A stretch of 21,427 nt of DNA from IMG/VR virus record IMGVR_UViG_3300033148_005889, positions 1 through 21,427 of that record. The stretch is one strand, 5' to 3'. This DNA is from a virus. Positions 13,364-21,427 of this stretch are shown here, piece by piece. The position numbers and the translations under genes were made by a program. The stretch's first letter is position 1; each line of letters starts with the position of its first letter. The notes under the pieces are model-generated. The model ran no database searches, was not told where the DNA came from, and saw nothing but the letters and a program-made list of their open reading frames with translations.

Positions 13364-14755
13364 ATGCCACAAACATTTTTAGGAAAAACATTTAATATAC
13401 AAGAACACCTATCCCAACAAGTTAGGAGTAAATTAGCTGTAAATAGAGCAAATATAGAAAAGTGGCAAGGATATTTGACTCGTCCAGATATGCCTGGAAA
13501 CTGGGAAGAACAAATTGGAAGAGCTGAAGCAGATACAGCATATTATCTTACAGGAAAAGGAGCTCAAGAAGTTTTTGAGGATTGGAGGATAAGAGAGGCA
13601 GAAAAGATTGCTCCTTCTCTTGGAATAACATCAGCTCAATTGATTACAAATCCGCAATTAGCAGACGACCCCGCCGCTTTAGCCAAATATACAGGGCAAG
13701 ATATTGTAATTCCAACAGTTGAAAGAAAAGCGGGAGATATGACTTCAGAACAAGCAGCTCAATCGGCAATGGCAAGAACTGGAAAACAAATGGCTCAAAT
13801 ATCTATTAATGAGTTTACTGAAGAAGAAAAAAGAGTATTGGGTATTACAGCTCCAATAACGCCAATAACGCCTCAAATCAGCCCACAGCAAGCCACAGAG
13901 GGTGTTTTTGGGGTATCTGGCTATTCAGGGCCTTCTATTGTTGATTATTTAAAATCAATTAACCAGCCAAGCGATTTTACTTCAAGAACTCAATTAGCTG
14001 AACAATTTGGTATTAAAGATTATACAGGAACAGGGCCGCAAAATACTGAATTATTGAGAATATTAAGAGGACAGGTATCAACCCCAACAACTATTCCCAC
14101 TGGAAGCGTAACCGGAGGACAAACAGGAATAACTTTACCAGAAACTCCAGGAGATACTGCTAATTATGCCGGTATTCTGGCAAGCGGGCAGGCATTAACT
14201 ACTCCTGATGGAGCAGTGGATACAGACCAAATGCCTGCTTGGTTAAAATCATATTTAGATACCATTGAAAAACCTGCTGATTTAACTAAAGCGTATGAAA
14301 CAATAGCAGAACAGGAAGGGTTGACTGCCAAACAACAGGAAGTCGCCAATTTGACTGCTGAACTTAACTCAATAACCGCTGAAGCCCAGCAAGCCCAGCT
14401 TACTTTAGAACAGCAAGCTGGAGGCAGAGATATTACCCAGACATTCTTAGGAAGGCAGCAACAGGAAATAATAAGACAGGCGGCTATTAAATCTCTGCCA
14501 GTTCAAGCTCAATTATCAGCGGCTCAAGGAAATCTTGCTTTAGCCCAAGACAAGGTTAATACTTTATTCCAGCTTAAAAGCGAACAGGAAGATAGAATGT
14601 ATAATTATAATAAGGAGATAAGGAACATAGTTTATGATTATGCTACAAAACAGCAACAGCAATTATTAGATGCCCAGCAAAAGGCAGATGATAGAGAATT
14701 TACTTTAATACTGCTATTGCTAATGGACAGGGAGATTTGGCAAGGAGAATTATGA
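13364..14755 (+). CDS. Internal virion (ejection-type) protein candidate, Gln/Ala-rich, 463 aa
   Basis: The 463-residue protein is rich in Gln, Ala and Thr. It has a helical N-terminal domain (about 1-155), a Pro/Thr-rich hinge with ITAPITPITPQISPQQA (about 162-178), a compact module (about 189-234) with SIVDYLKSINQPSDFTSRTQ and FGIKDYTGTGPQNTELLRIL, a second linker, and a long coiled coil (about 310-440) with many Gln. TFLG occurs near the start (residues 4-7) and again before the final coil (about residue 363). Long Gln-rich coiled coils before a giant protein resemble the internal proteins ejected with DNA by short-tailed phages. The C-terminus turns hydrophobic (FTLILLLLMD). The stop overlaps the next start. 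Confidence 0.66.
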   Translation: MPQTFLGKTFNIQEHLSQQVRSKLAVNRANIEKWQGYLTRPDMPGNWEEQIGRAEADTAYYLTGKGAQEVFEDWRIREAEKIAPSLGITSAQLITNPQLADDPAALAKYTGQDIVIPTVERKAGDMTSEQAAQSAMARTGKQMAQISINEFTEEEKRVLGITAPITPITPQISPQQATEGVFGVSGYSGPSIVDYLKSINQPSDFTSRTQLAEQFGIKDYTGTGPQNTELLRILRGQVSTPTTIPTGSVTGGQTGITLPETPGDTANYAGILASGQALTTPDGAVDTDQMPAWLKSYLDTIEKPADLTKAYETIAEQEGLTAKQQEVANLTAELNSITAEAQQAQLTLEQQAGGRDITQTFLGRQQQEIIRQAAIKSLPVQAQLSAAQGNLALAQDKVNTLFQLKSEQEDRMYNYNKEIRNIVYDYATKQQQQLLDAQQKADDREFTLILLLLMDREIWQGEL

Positions 14756-15243
14756 ATCTTGATTATGCTTCTCCTAACTTTAGTTCGCAGATAGGTGGAT
14801 TAATGGAGCTTATAAAGATAGGAAGTGAAAGAACTTCATTAGAAAGCCAAAGAGGGCCGGGAGGTTTCGTTGATATTAATGTTTATAGAAATGAAAGAGC
14901 TAAATCTGAATTAGGCCCAGATGAGTTTGATAAAAGATTTGCTTCAATCTTTTTAAGTCCAGAAGATAGGGATAAATTTGGAATAGGCAAAGAAGAAACT
15001 GGAATTGAAACAGATGTGGCAAAAGCAATGACACAGTTCAGAGGTTCAATTCAGCAATATAAAAATAATGATTGGACAAAAGAAGATGTAGAAAGGAATG
15101 TTAGATCTGAAAATAAAATAAAAGAGGACGAGGAAATTCCTATTCCTTATCAAAAGATTATTGATGAAGTTTATGGAGGAAAAAAAGATACTGGATTCTG
15201 GGAAAAGAAATGGTGGATTCCAGGAGTTTGGGAAAGAAAATAA
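14752..15243 (+). CDS. Hypothetical virion-module protein, 163 aa
   Basis: The start is fixed at ATG 14752 by AAGGAG at 14742-14747 (four-base spacing) and by an ATGA overlap with the preceding stop; a TTG at 14737 would sit before this ribosome-binding site. The 163-residue protein is soluble and charged. It contains the stretch RGPGGFVDINVYRNERAK (about residues 34-51), a charged helical middle (KEETGIETDVAKAMTQF), and a C-terminus with several Trp residues (TGFWEKKWWIPGVWERK). I recognise no family. Lying between two ejection-type candidates with one base before the giant gene, it is probably a minor internal or tail component. Confidence 0.74.
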   Translation: MNLDYASPNFSSQIGGLMELIKIGSERTSLESQRGPGGFVDINVYRNERAKSELGPDEFDKRFASIFLSPEDRDKFGIGKEETGIETDVAKAMTQFRGSIQQYKNNDWTKEDVERNVRSENKIKEDEEIPIPYQKIIDEVYGGKKDTGFWEKKWWIPGVWERK

Positions 15244-15244
15244 T

Positions 15245-18200
15245 ATGGCATTACCTTCATTAAAATTTCCTAAAATAAAAAAAGAGCCAGCTGTATTTGG
15301 CTTAGTTCCAGTTAAAGAGCCGAGTGTTCCTTTTAGCGCAATAGAAACAGAAACAATAAAAGAGCCGACAGAACCTGTGATTACTCGTGTTGCTACTCAA
15401 TTCGGAGAAATACAGGCACCTGTTATAAAGTATCATCTTTTACAGATTCCAAAGGCCTTTTATACGGGAGTAAGAATGATCGCTGAAGGATTAGAGGCTG
15501 AAAGAGAAACAGGAATATTGGGATTTGGAGCGCCATTACCAAAAACAGAGTTTGAGAAAAAGGTAGGAGAAGGATTGAAAAACCTTATATTCCAGCCATT
15601 AGCAGAAAAAGCAACCGAGATTGTTGAAGGATTAGAGGAAAGGCAAAGAAAAGTAGTTGAATCTATCTTTGACGAAAAACCTGGTCTTTCAAATATAAAG
15701 GAATATCTTTTTACAATTGAATCAGGCGCAATATCTCTTTTAGAAGCAATTGGAATAACAGCAACTACTAAAAGTTCAAGTGCTGGAGCTTTCTTTTTAA
15801 CAGCAGTTGAATCGTCAGACGAATACAATCAAGCCAGAGATGCTGGATTATCTCCTAAAGAAGCAAGTAAAGTAGCAATAAAATCAGGGGCAGGAACTTT
15901 TCTATTAGAGAAAATAGGCCTTGATTATTATCTTGGAATGACTGGAGCTAATAGGGTTTGGGATGCTGTAAAGTTAGCTGGATTTGAAACTGGCCAGGAG
16001 AATCTTCAAACTGTCTGGCAGAATTATGTAAGAAGGGAAGGATATGCACCAGCTCAAAAACTAATGGAGGGATGGTGGGAAACTTCTGTTGCCACACTTT
16101 TACCTTCTTTTGTTGTTGGATTGGTGTTGCCTGGAGTTAAAGTTCAGACAGAAAGTGCCATGATAAAAAGAATGTCTCAAGATGCAGGAGTTAGTGAGGA
16201 GGTTGCCAGGGGTGCTATAGGAGAAATTAAGAATGTAATAGAGGGATTAAGAAGTCCCATTAGGCCTGGATTGACTATTGAGGAGGTAGGTATTCCCAAA
16301 GAACTTGAACCATTGGCAAAAGAAGCAAGGAAGTATAAGAGTGCAGAGGAGTTTGTTGGTAGTTTTAAGACTTCAGATGAAATAGCAAAATTAGGCAATG
16401 ATGTTCCCAAAGAATCCCAAAATTTTCTTTTTAAGTTAGAAACTAAATCAATAGATGATTTAATACAAACAGATTTTGTTCAACTTTATGAATGGAAGAC
16501 AGAGTATGGAAAAGATTTAATGAGAGCTATTAAAGAAAAAGAAAAATTACCACCAATAGTGATTAAAGAGGACGGAACAATATTAGATGGTAACCATCGC
16601 TTTGAAGCATATCGTAGAGCAGGTGTTAAAAATGTTCCAGTTGCAACAGAAATCAAACAAACCAAACAACAACTTACAGATATATTTAACCAAGCTATTA
16701 AAGAAATAAAACCAGAAGTTAAACCAGAAATAGAAATTAAAGAAAAAATAGAAGAAGCAGAAGCAAATATTTGGGTTGAGTTAGATGTTGCTGAAGCCGG
16801 TCAAAGATTAGCTATTCCTTCAGAAGAGATAGGTGTTGATTATGAGTTTTTGGCTCAAAGATCAACTTTTCCAGAATGGATACCAGAACATTTAAGAACA
16901 AAACCTCTTGTGGATAAGGTAATGGATTTTATAATGAGACAGGAAAAACCTGTTTCTGGAAAAGTCAGGGAACTTTATGATGTTGTTATTGGGCAAGTTA
17001 GCAAGAGAGCCGGTGTTTCAATAGAACAGATGAAAGAGTTGGGTTTTGATAAACCAACTGAAATTACTTCTAAGATAAAGAAAGAGCTTGAAAAAAGAGT
17101 AAGGGTTTTAATAAAAGAAGCGAAAGTGCCGGGAATCCCGGTCAAAAAAGTTGTTAGAGAAATAACTGGTGTGGCAAAACCAGTAGAAGTTAGAGAATTT
17201 AAACAAAGAATGACAGATTTAGTTAGAGGATTAAGGGAAGGAAGAATTACTACAAAAGCAGAAATAAAGGAAGTTCAAACAATTTTATTAGATGCATTGG
17301 ATAAGACAGAATTAACAGCTAACGACAAAAAGAAATTTAGTAGAGAAATCAAGAATGTTCAAACAAAAGAACAGCTTACAAAAGAGTTTCCTAAATTTCA
17401 AGAAAGAATAGAAAGACTTCTTGAAGCACAAGAAACAAGAACATTAAAATCCCAGATAGCAAGAGAATTAAAAGATATCAAGCCAAAAAAAGTAGCTGGA
17501 AAACCAGTAGGAAAGTTTACTCCAGAAGTTCAGAATGTTTTAGATTCTGCCAGAGAAGCAATAAAGCTTAATCAAAAACAATCTGATGATAAGCTTGTAG
17601 AAAATCTTAACTTGTATAAAGAGAAATCAATGCCATTAGAGATTGCTATTCAAAACAGAATTTTAACTATGAATTCTCAAGGGACTGAAGGACTAAAAGA
17701 TATATTGAGTATTATTAAAGAGATGAAAGATACCGGTAGGATAGCTAAATTACTTCAAGAATTCAATCTTCATGAAGAATGGGATAGAAAAAAGAATTAT
17801 CTTGTTGATATTGTTACTGATTATAAAGGAGTGGCTGAAGCAAGACAGACAACTGGTGTATCAGTAAAAGGGTTTAAGGAGAGATCTAAGCAATCATTAA
17901 AAACTTTAGGACAGAACTTTGTATTAAGCTGGAGGGGATTGATGGAGACCCTGGATTGGCATAGTCCGGTTGATCAAAAAACATTGGCAAACAGATATAG
18001 TGTTCTTGACCAAGAGAATAGATATAAGGAATTGCAGGAGGAATACACAGAAGACTTTAATAAGATGTTTGCTGATATATATAATATTCCGACAAAAACC
18101 AGAAAGGACAAAATATCATTGCCTTTTAAAGTTAATAGCCAGATTATAAATCTAACAGAAGAGGTAAATCTTGGAACTTTTACAAACACGATAGGCCAAA

Positions 18201-19969
18201 AAGCAGAGATAAAAATGACAAGAGATGAAATGGTAAAGAGATATATGGAATTCCAGGATCCGACTTTGGTTGATAGTTTCAGAGAAGGAAATAACTTTAC
18301 CGAAGAGATTAAAGATGCGATTAGGGGAGAACTGACTAACAATGAAAAAATACTGGCAGAGAGACAGCTTGAAATTTACAAAGAGCAATATGATAAGGTA
18401 AATCCTATTTATAGAAAGATGCATGGTATAGATCTGCCTTTCAATGAGTTTTACTCTCCGATTATGAGGGAGGGATATAAACTTGACTTAAAAGATGGAT
18501 TTCAAACATTTTTAGATGAGGCCAGTATTAGAAAAGCAGTAACCAGTAAAAGCTTTATAACAAGAATGAAAAATGCTTTACCTATTGCCAGGCAAGGAAG
18601 TTTGAATGCATTAGATAGGCATATTACTCAAACTAACTACTTTATAGCTTGGGCTGAGAAGGTCAGAGAGTTTGATAATATCTTTTCTGATGCGACCGTT
18701 AGAGATGTAATTAAAGAAGAATTTGGAAGTAGTATGATGAAGCAGGTGATGGAGAATATAGAGGACTTTGGATATAATAGAAGGATTAGGGGACAAATAC
18801 ATAAATCTGTTAATTGGTTTAGAAAGAAGTTCACTTTAGGAGCATTAATGTTGAAACCGGCCTTAGTAGCAAAGCAGATGGTTTCAACTGTAGCTTATTT
18901 AGAACATTTAAGCGCAATTGATTTTACGGCAGGAGTAGTAAATTTTTGGAGGCATCCTATTAGGAATTATAGGATAATGGCTAAGGAAAGCACTTTTATA
19001 AGAACCAGAGGAAAGCAAGGGGAAATTGAAAGGGATATAAAGGCAGCCTTAAGATCCGATGTCTATGGAAGATTTAAAATACTTCATAATTTTTGGAATA
19101 TATCAATGATGAATATAAGGATGGGAGATAAGGGTGCGATCATAACTGGTGCTTGGGCAATGAGAAGAGCAGGATTAAAAAGAGATAAGAGTTTAGAAAA
19201 TACTATAAGAGAGTATGAAGAGTTTAGTTCTGAAACACAACAGTCAGCTGATATTTCCCGGCTATCTGCTGTCCAAAAAGAAGGAAGTTTAGGAGTTTTA
19301 TTTACAATGTTTAAATCATCCCAACGACAATATCTTCAAAAAGAAGTCAATGCTGTTAAATCTTTATTTCAAAAAAGAGGAACATCTCCTCAAAACATAA
19401 AGAAAGTAGCCAGGATTTTAGCAATCTACCACTTCTTATTACCAATGATTTTTCAATATATAGCAAACTTTGGAGGTTGGGACGAGGAAGACAGAAAGGA
19501 ATATATAAGGGCTGGAATACTCGGATCTTTGAATGGATGGTTTATAGCTGGAGATGCAGTAGATAGTATAATCAGAGCAGCGCTTAATTTAAAAATATGG
19601 CCCCAAGAAATTCCTATTGTTTCTTTAGGAAGTGATTTACAACAGGCAGTAAAACAAATAGATCTTGATAATATTTCCGTAGAAGATGTAAAAGATGCCC
19701 TTTTTGAATTAGGAGACGCAGCAAATGCTTTAGGAATTCCAGCTGATTATATCCAAAACTTTTATAAAGGAATAATTGAATTATTAAATGAAAATATAAA
19801 GCAAGGAATAGGATTATTAGGAGGTTGGTCTGAATATGCTTTAAGGAAACCAAAAGCAAAAGTCCCCCCTGGAATAAAAACAGAGGGCATAAAATTTCCC
19901 TCCTTAAAATTCCCCACTATTGAGGGAATGATGCCTTCCCTAATGTTTCCTGAATTAAATATTAAATGA
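15245..19969 (+). CDS. Giant polyvalent-type virion protein with ParB-like domain, 1574 aa
   Basis: I set the start at ATG 15245, one base after the previous stop; an upstream in-frame ATG at 15161 lies within that gene. The N-terminal part includes a hydrophobic segment at about residues 279-298 (TSVATLLPSFVVGLVLPGV). A ParB/Srx-like domain follows (about 434-469), with LPPIVIKEDGTILDGNHRFE and its GNHR nucleotide-binding core (449-452). The middle is charged and helical. The C-terminal third has hydrophobic helices near 1196-1232, 1389-1412 and 1422-1447. PSLKFP occurs at residues 4-9 and 1552-1557, with PSLMFP at 1564-1569. This matches the known class of large phage 'polyvalent' proteins, thought to be packaged and injected with DNA, or T7 gp16-like ejection proteins. 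I see no lytic-enzyme motif. Enzymatic activity of the ParB-like part is not shown. Confidence 0.8.
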   Translation: MALPSLKFPKIKKEPAVFGLVPVKEPSVPFSAIETETIKEPTEPVITRVATQFGEIQAPVIKYHLLQIPKAFYTGVRMIAEGLEAERETGILGFGAPLPKTEFEKKVGEGLKNLIFQPLAEKATEIVEGLEERQRKVVESIFDEKPGLSNIKEYLFTIESGAISLLEAIGITATTKSSSAGAFFLTAVESSDEYNQARDAGLSPKEASKVAIKSGAGTFLLEKIGLDYYLGMTGANRVWDAVKLAGFETGQENLQTVWQNYVRREGYAPAQKLMEGWWETSVATLLPSFVVGLVLPGVKVQTESAMIKRMSQDAGVSEEVARGAIGEIKNVIEGLRSPIRPGLTIEEVGIPKELEPLAKEARKYKSAEEFVGSFKTSDEIAKLGNDVPKESQNFLFKLETKSIDDLIQTDFVQLYEWKTEYGKDLMRAIKEKEKLPPIVIKEDGTILDGNHRFEAYRRAGVKNVPVATEIKQTKQQLTDIFNQAIKEIKPEVKPEIEIKEKIEEAEANIWVELDVAEAGQRLAIPSEEIGVDYEFLAQRSTFPEWIPEHLRTKPLVDKVMDFIMRQEKPVSGKVRELYDVVIGQVSKRAGVSIEQMKELGFDKPTEITSKIKKELEKRVRVLIKEAKVPGIPVKKVVREITGVAKPVEVREFKQRMTDLVRGLREGRITTKAEIKEVQTILLDALDKTELTANDKKKFSREIKNVQTKEQLTKEFPKFQERIERLLEAQETRTLKSQIARELKDIKPKKVAGKPVGKFTPEVQNVLDSAREAIKLNQKQSDDKLVENLNLYKEKSMPLEIAIQNRILTMNSQGTEGLKDILSIIKEMKDTGRIAKLLQEFNLHEEWDRKKNYLVDIVTDYKGVAEARQTTGVSVKGFKERSKQSLKTLGQNFVLSWRGLMETLDWHSPVDQKTLANRYSVLDQENRYKELQEEYTEDFNKMFADIYNIPTKTRKDKISLPFKVNSQIINLTEEVNLGTFTNTIGQKAEIKMTRDEMVKRYMEFQDPTLVDSFREGNNFTEEIKDAIRGELTNNEKILAERQLEIYKEQYDKVNPIYRKMHGIDLPFNEFYSPIMREGYKLDLKDGFQTFLDEASIRKAVTSKSFITRMKNALPIARQGSLNALDRHITQTNYFIAWAEKVREFDNIFSDATVRDVIKEEFGSSMMKQVMENIEDFGYNRRIRGQIHKSVNWFRKKFTLGALMLKPALVAKQMVSTVAYLEHLSAIDFTAGVVNFWRHPIRNYRIMAKESTFIRTRGKQGEIERDIKAALRSDVYGRFKILHNFWNISMMNIRMGDKGAIITGAWAMRRAGLKRDKSLENTIREYEEFSSETQQSADISRLSAVQKEGSLGVLFTMFKSSQRQYLQKEVNAVKSLFQKRGTSPQNIKKVARILAIYHFLLPMIFQYIANFGGWDEEDRKEYIRAGILGSLNGWFIAGDAVDSIIRAALNLKIWPQEIPIVSLGSDLQQAVKQIDLDNISVEDVKDALFELGDAANALGIPADYIQNFYKGIIELLNENIKQGIGLLGGWSEYALRKPKAKVPPGIKTEGIKFPSLKFPTIEGMMPSLMFPELNIK

Positions 19970-20129
19970 ATTTAATAACCAATTTAAGATTAGAAAGGAT
20001 ATACAAAAAGAAATAAGGAAAATAAGAATAATATAAAAAGACAAGATATATATTTCAGCAATCCAACCTAAATTTTTAATTAAGTTTTTCATAATTAACC
20101 TTATACAATAATAAACTAATTTTGTAAAG
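19970..20129. other. 160-base A/T-rich intergenic region before the fibre genes
   Basis: This is the second-largest gap in the late region. It is almost pure A/T. TATACAAT at 20102-20109 includes a good -10 hexamer, TACAAT (20104-20109), but 17 bases upstream there is no -35 match, only TAAGTT. TTAATTA (20076-20082) and TAATTAA (20092-20098) form a weak AT-only hairpin. A minus-strand frame across it encodes a hydrophobic peptide, probably by composition alone. No Shine-Dalgarno sequence precedes the ATG at 20130. It may hold a promoter for the fibre genes. Confidence 0.35.
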
Positions 20130-20924
20130 ATGCCAACAAAACAACAAATCATAACAGCATACGCCACCGGACAAATAAAAGACGAACAAAGTTTGAAGTT
20201 CTTTTTATTGATGGATGAAGTAAAGCATTTAAACATTTCAAAAGATATAGAAAGAAAGATAGACGCTTTCTTAAATCAAATAAAAATAGTTCAAGGAGCT
20301 GACGGCCATACTCCGACCGATCAAGAATTGCTTGATATTATTATGCCTCTTATTCCGAATGTAAGAGATGGCCTGAATGGAAAAGACGGAATAGACGGTA
20401 ATACTCCAACTCAAGCGGAATTACTGGCTCTTATCAGGCCTCTTGTGCCAAAAGTAGAAGAAATAATCAGGAATATAAAGATACCAGGCGCTGAAGAAAT
20501 AGCTCTTAAGGTTAAAGTTCCAACAGAGGAAGAAATAGTAAAGAAGGTAGGGGAAAATCTGCCAAGACTGGGAGAACCGATTAGAGATGGATTAGAATTA
20601 TTAGAAGGAGAAGATCGGCTGGATAAAACAGCTATTAAGGGATTGGAAGATTATGAAGAAGTGGCAGAATTAGCTAAGAAAACTAAAATGTATATGGGAT
20701 TTGGAGGGGGTGGGGCAGCACAAGTAAGTGATTTTGAAAGAATAGATTTATCAAGCCAATGTAATAGCGTTTTACAAACATTTAGTTTGGGCAGAGTTGT
20801 TAATAAGGTTCTTATAGTATTATTAAATGGAAGTGAACCGTCATTTACTTCAACAACAACAACCATAACACTATCTACTGCTACTCCTGATTCAGGAGAG
20901 AAGTTGATAGCATTAGTCGTATGA
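20130..20924 (+). CDS. Tail fibre protein with collagen-like repeats, 264 aa
   Basis: The 264-residue protein has a helical N-terminal part (residues 1-52) that may anchor to the virion. Two copies of a collagen-linked module follow, GADGHTPTDQELLDIIMPLI (about 56-75) and GIDGNTPTQAELLALIRPLV (about 87-106), separated by GLNGKDG. A helical stalk leads to a Gly-rich hinge (GFGGGGAAQ, about residue 192), and a beta-rich C-terminal tip of about 60 residues begins at DFERIDLSSQCN. Gly-x-Asp-Gly and TPT-ELL modules are usual in trimeric phage fibres. The tip is probably the receptor-binding or knob part. Its stop overlaps the next start as ATGA. Confidence 0.76.
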   Translation: MPTKQQIITAYATGQIKDEQSLKFFLLMDEVKHLNISKDIERKIDAFLNQIKIVQGADGHTPTDQELLDIIMPLIPNVRDGLNGKDGIDGNTPTQAELLALIRPLVPKVEEIIRNIKIPGAEEIALKVKVPTEEEIVKKVGENLPRLGEPIRDGLELLEGEDRLDKTAIKGLEDYEEVAELAKKTKMYMGFGGGGAAQVSDFERIDLSSQCNSVLQTFSLGRVVNKVLIVLLNGSEPSFTSTTTTITLSTATPDSGEKLIALVV

Positions 20925-21427
20925 TAAAAAATATACAAAAAATACTTTTAGTAGTAATAATCGGGATATTTATAGCTGGGATAGTTAACGCTACCTTTTC
21001 TGATTGGTGGAAAACAGTTAAACATATTGAACCACGAACAGACAGCGCAGTAGATATAGGTTCATCTGCTAAAAATATCAGAAATATCTATACAGACAAT
21101 GTTCTAATAACTGATAGCGCTTTAATAGGAAATGCTCTTAAATTACAATTAGGTTCTATTACAGATACATCTGGAGCAATATCTTTTGGAGATGAAAATC
21201 TTACCACCACAGGTTTACTTTCAGCCGCAAGAGCCCATTTTACCGCTACTTCTGAAACAATGGATACTCTAAGGTTAAAAGCTGATACTTCTATTGGTTC
21301 AATTACTTTCACTGGCACGGGTGATGATGATATGTCTACAAGCGGGACATATATTGGCACATCTAATACAGACTTTTATGTTGAAATAGATGGCACAGGT
21401 AATCCTAATACTTTTAAGTGGTCTAAC
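20921..21427 (+). CDS. Fibre-like protein with N-terminal signal peptide, 3' end beyond window (169 aa seen)
   Basis: The frame is open from ATG 20921 to the last base. The first 24 residues form a clear export signal or membrane anchor: basic MIKNIQK, a hydrophobic core LLVVIIGIFIAGI, and a cleavage-like VNA site. A mature part rich in beta-strands follows, with DIGSSAKNIRNIYTDNVLI (about residues 45-63), a phrase typical of phage tail-fibre and spike repeats, and further Gly/Thr-rich repeats. No autoproteolytic chaperone domain is seen in the portion present. A signal peptide on a fibre-type protein is odd for a virion part made in the cytoplasm. It may be displayed on the host surface or be a misassigned anchor. 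ATGA couples it to the upstream fibre gene. Confidence 0.78.
   Translation, partial: MIKNIQKILLVVIIGIFIAGIVNATFSDWWKTVKHIEPRTDSAVDIGSSAKNIRNIYTDNVLITDSALIGNALKLQLGSITDTSGAISFGDENLTTTGLLSAARAHFTATSETMDTLRLKADTSIGSITFTGTGDDDMSTSGTYIGTSNTDFYVEIDGTGNPNTFKWSN

Noticed and set aside
15161-15244. Upstream in-frame ATG for the giant protein
   Set aside because: It would need an 83-base overlap with the preceding gene. The extra 28 residues are an out-of-frame reading of that gene; ATG 15245 sits one base after its stop, the usual spacing here.
15460-15828. Minus-strand 122-aa frame inside the giant gene
   Set aside because: It lies wholly antisense to a well supported coding frame, has Ser/Pro-rich low-complexity composition and no start signal; it is a shadow of the + strand codons.
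16909-16917. Reverse DnaA box TGTGGATAA inside the giant gene
   Set aside because: It encodes ordinary codons in a conserved-looking coding frame and has no neighbouring boxes or AT-rich unwinding element; treated as chance.
19955-20236. Minus-strand frame encoding a hydrophobic peptide in the gap after the giant gene
   Set aside because: It overlaps the collagen-like fibre gene by 107 bases. Its hydrophobicity follows from reading A/T-rich, A-heavy sequence in antisense, and no minus-strand gene exists elsewhere in the window.
1-21427. CRISPR arrays, insertion sequences, integrase or attachment sites
   Set aside because: No spaced direct-repeat array, transposase or recombinase motif, or paired att-like repeats were seen on either strand.

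Overview
This window is a densely packed, one-direction segment of a tailed double-stranded DNA phage (Caudoviricetes). Every supportable gene is on the + strand. The DNA is AT-rich (about one third G+C by eye). TGA, TAA and TAG are all used as ordinary stops, so nothing suggests a recoded genetic code. Genes abut or overlap by a few bases; the four-base ATGA stop/start overlap recurs at 45, 929, 1054, 1868, 2170, 14752 and 20921. Many starts follow an A/T-rich stretch with no clear Shine-Dalgarno sequence, while a few have one (for example AAGGAG before 14752). The host cannot be read from the sequence. The AT-richness, weak Shine-Dalgarno usage and protein style would fit a phage of an uncultivated AT-rich bacterium, perhaps of the Patescibacteria type, but that is a guess.

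Layout. Positions 1-2346 hold a run of small early/accessory genes: a cut-off gene end, several tiny membrane or Cys-motif proteins, basic hypothetical proteins, an HExxH metallopeptidase-like protein and a zinc-ribbon protein. Positions 2347-2597 are the main non-coding gap. It contains a perfect DnaA-box 9-mer, a promoter candidate, three small hairpins and a strong terminator-like hairpin ending just before the terminase gene. From 2598 on comes the virion module in classic order: small terminase, large terminase, a small beta-rich protein, portal, an unknown protein, a scaffold-like protein, major capsid protein, two or three small capsid-associated candidates, an unknown protein, an adaptor/connector-like protein, a large beta-rich tail (nozzle-like) protein, a lectin-like fibre, two internal-virion candidates, a 1574-residue giant protein with a ParB-like domain, a collagen-like fibre, and a fibre-like protein with a signal peptide that runs off the end. 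There is no tail tube, sheath or tape measure in the window, so the layout best fits a short-tailed (podovirus-like) particle.

How it works together. TerS and TerL would package DNA through the portal into a shell built by the capsid and scaffold proteins. The adaptor and beta-rich tail protein would close the neck and form the tail. The fibres would bind the host. The Gln-rich protein and the giant protein are candidates for proteins ejected with the DNA.

The most unusual feature is non-coding. At three junctions (2489-2595, 8380-8458, 9126-9181), and weakly at a fourth (6839-6868), the sequence holds overlapping inverted repeats that cannot all form at once. The first resembles a promoter-leader-terminator unit ahead of the late genes, as in phages that control late expression by antitermination. 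The second has four alternating complementary segments ending in the ribosome-binding site, like a classical attenuator. These may be a set of RNA switches setting the expression of individual virion genes.
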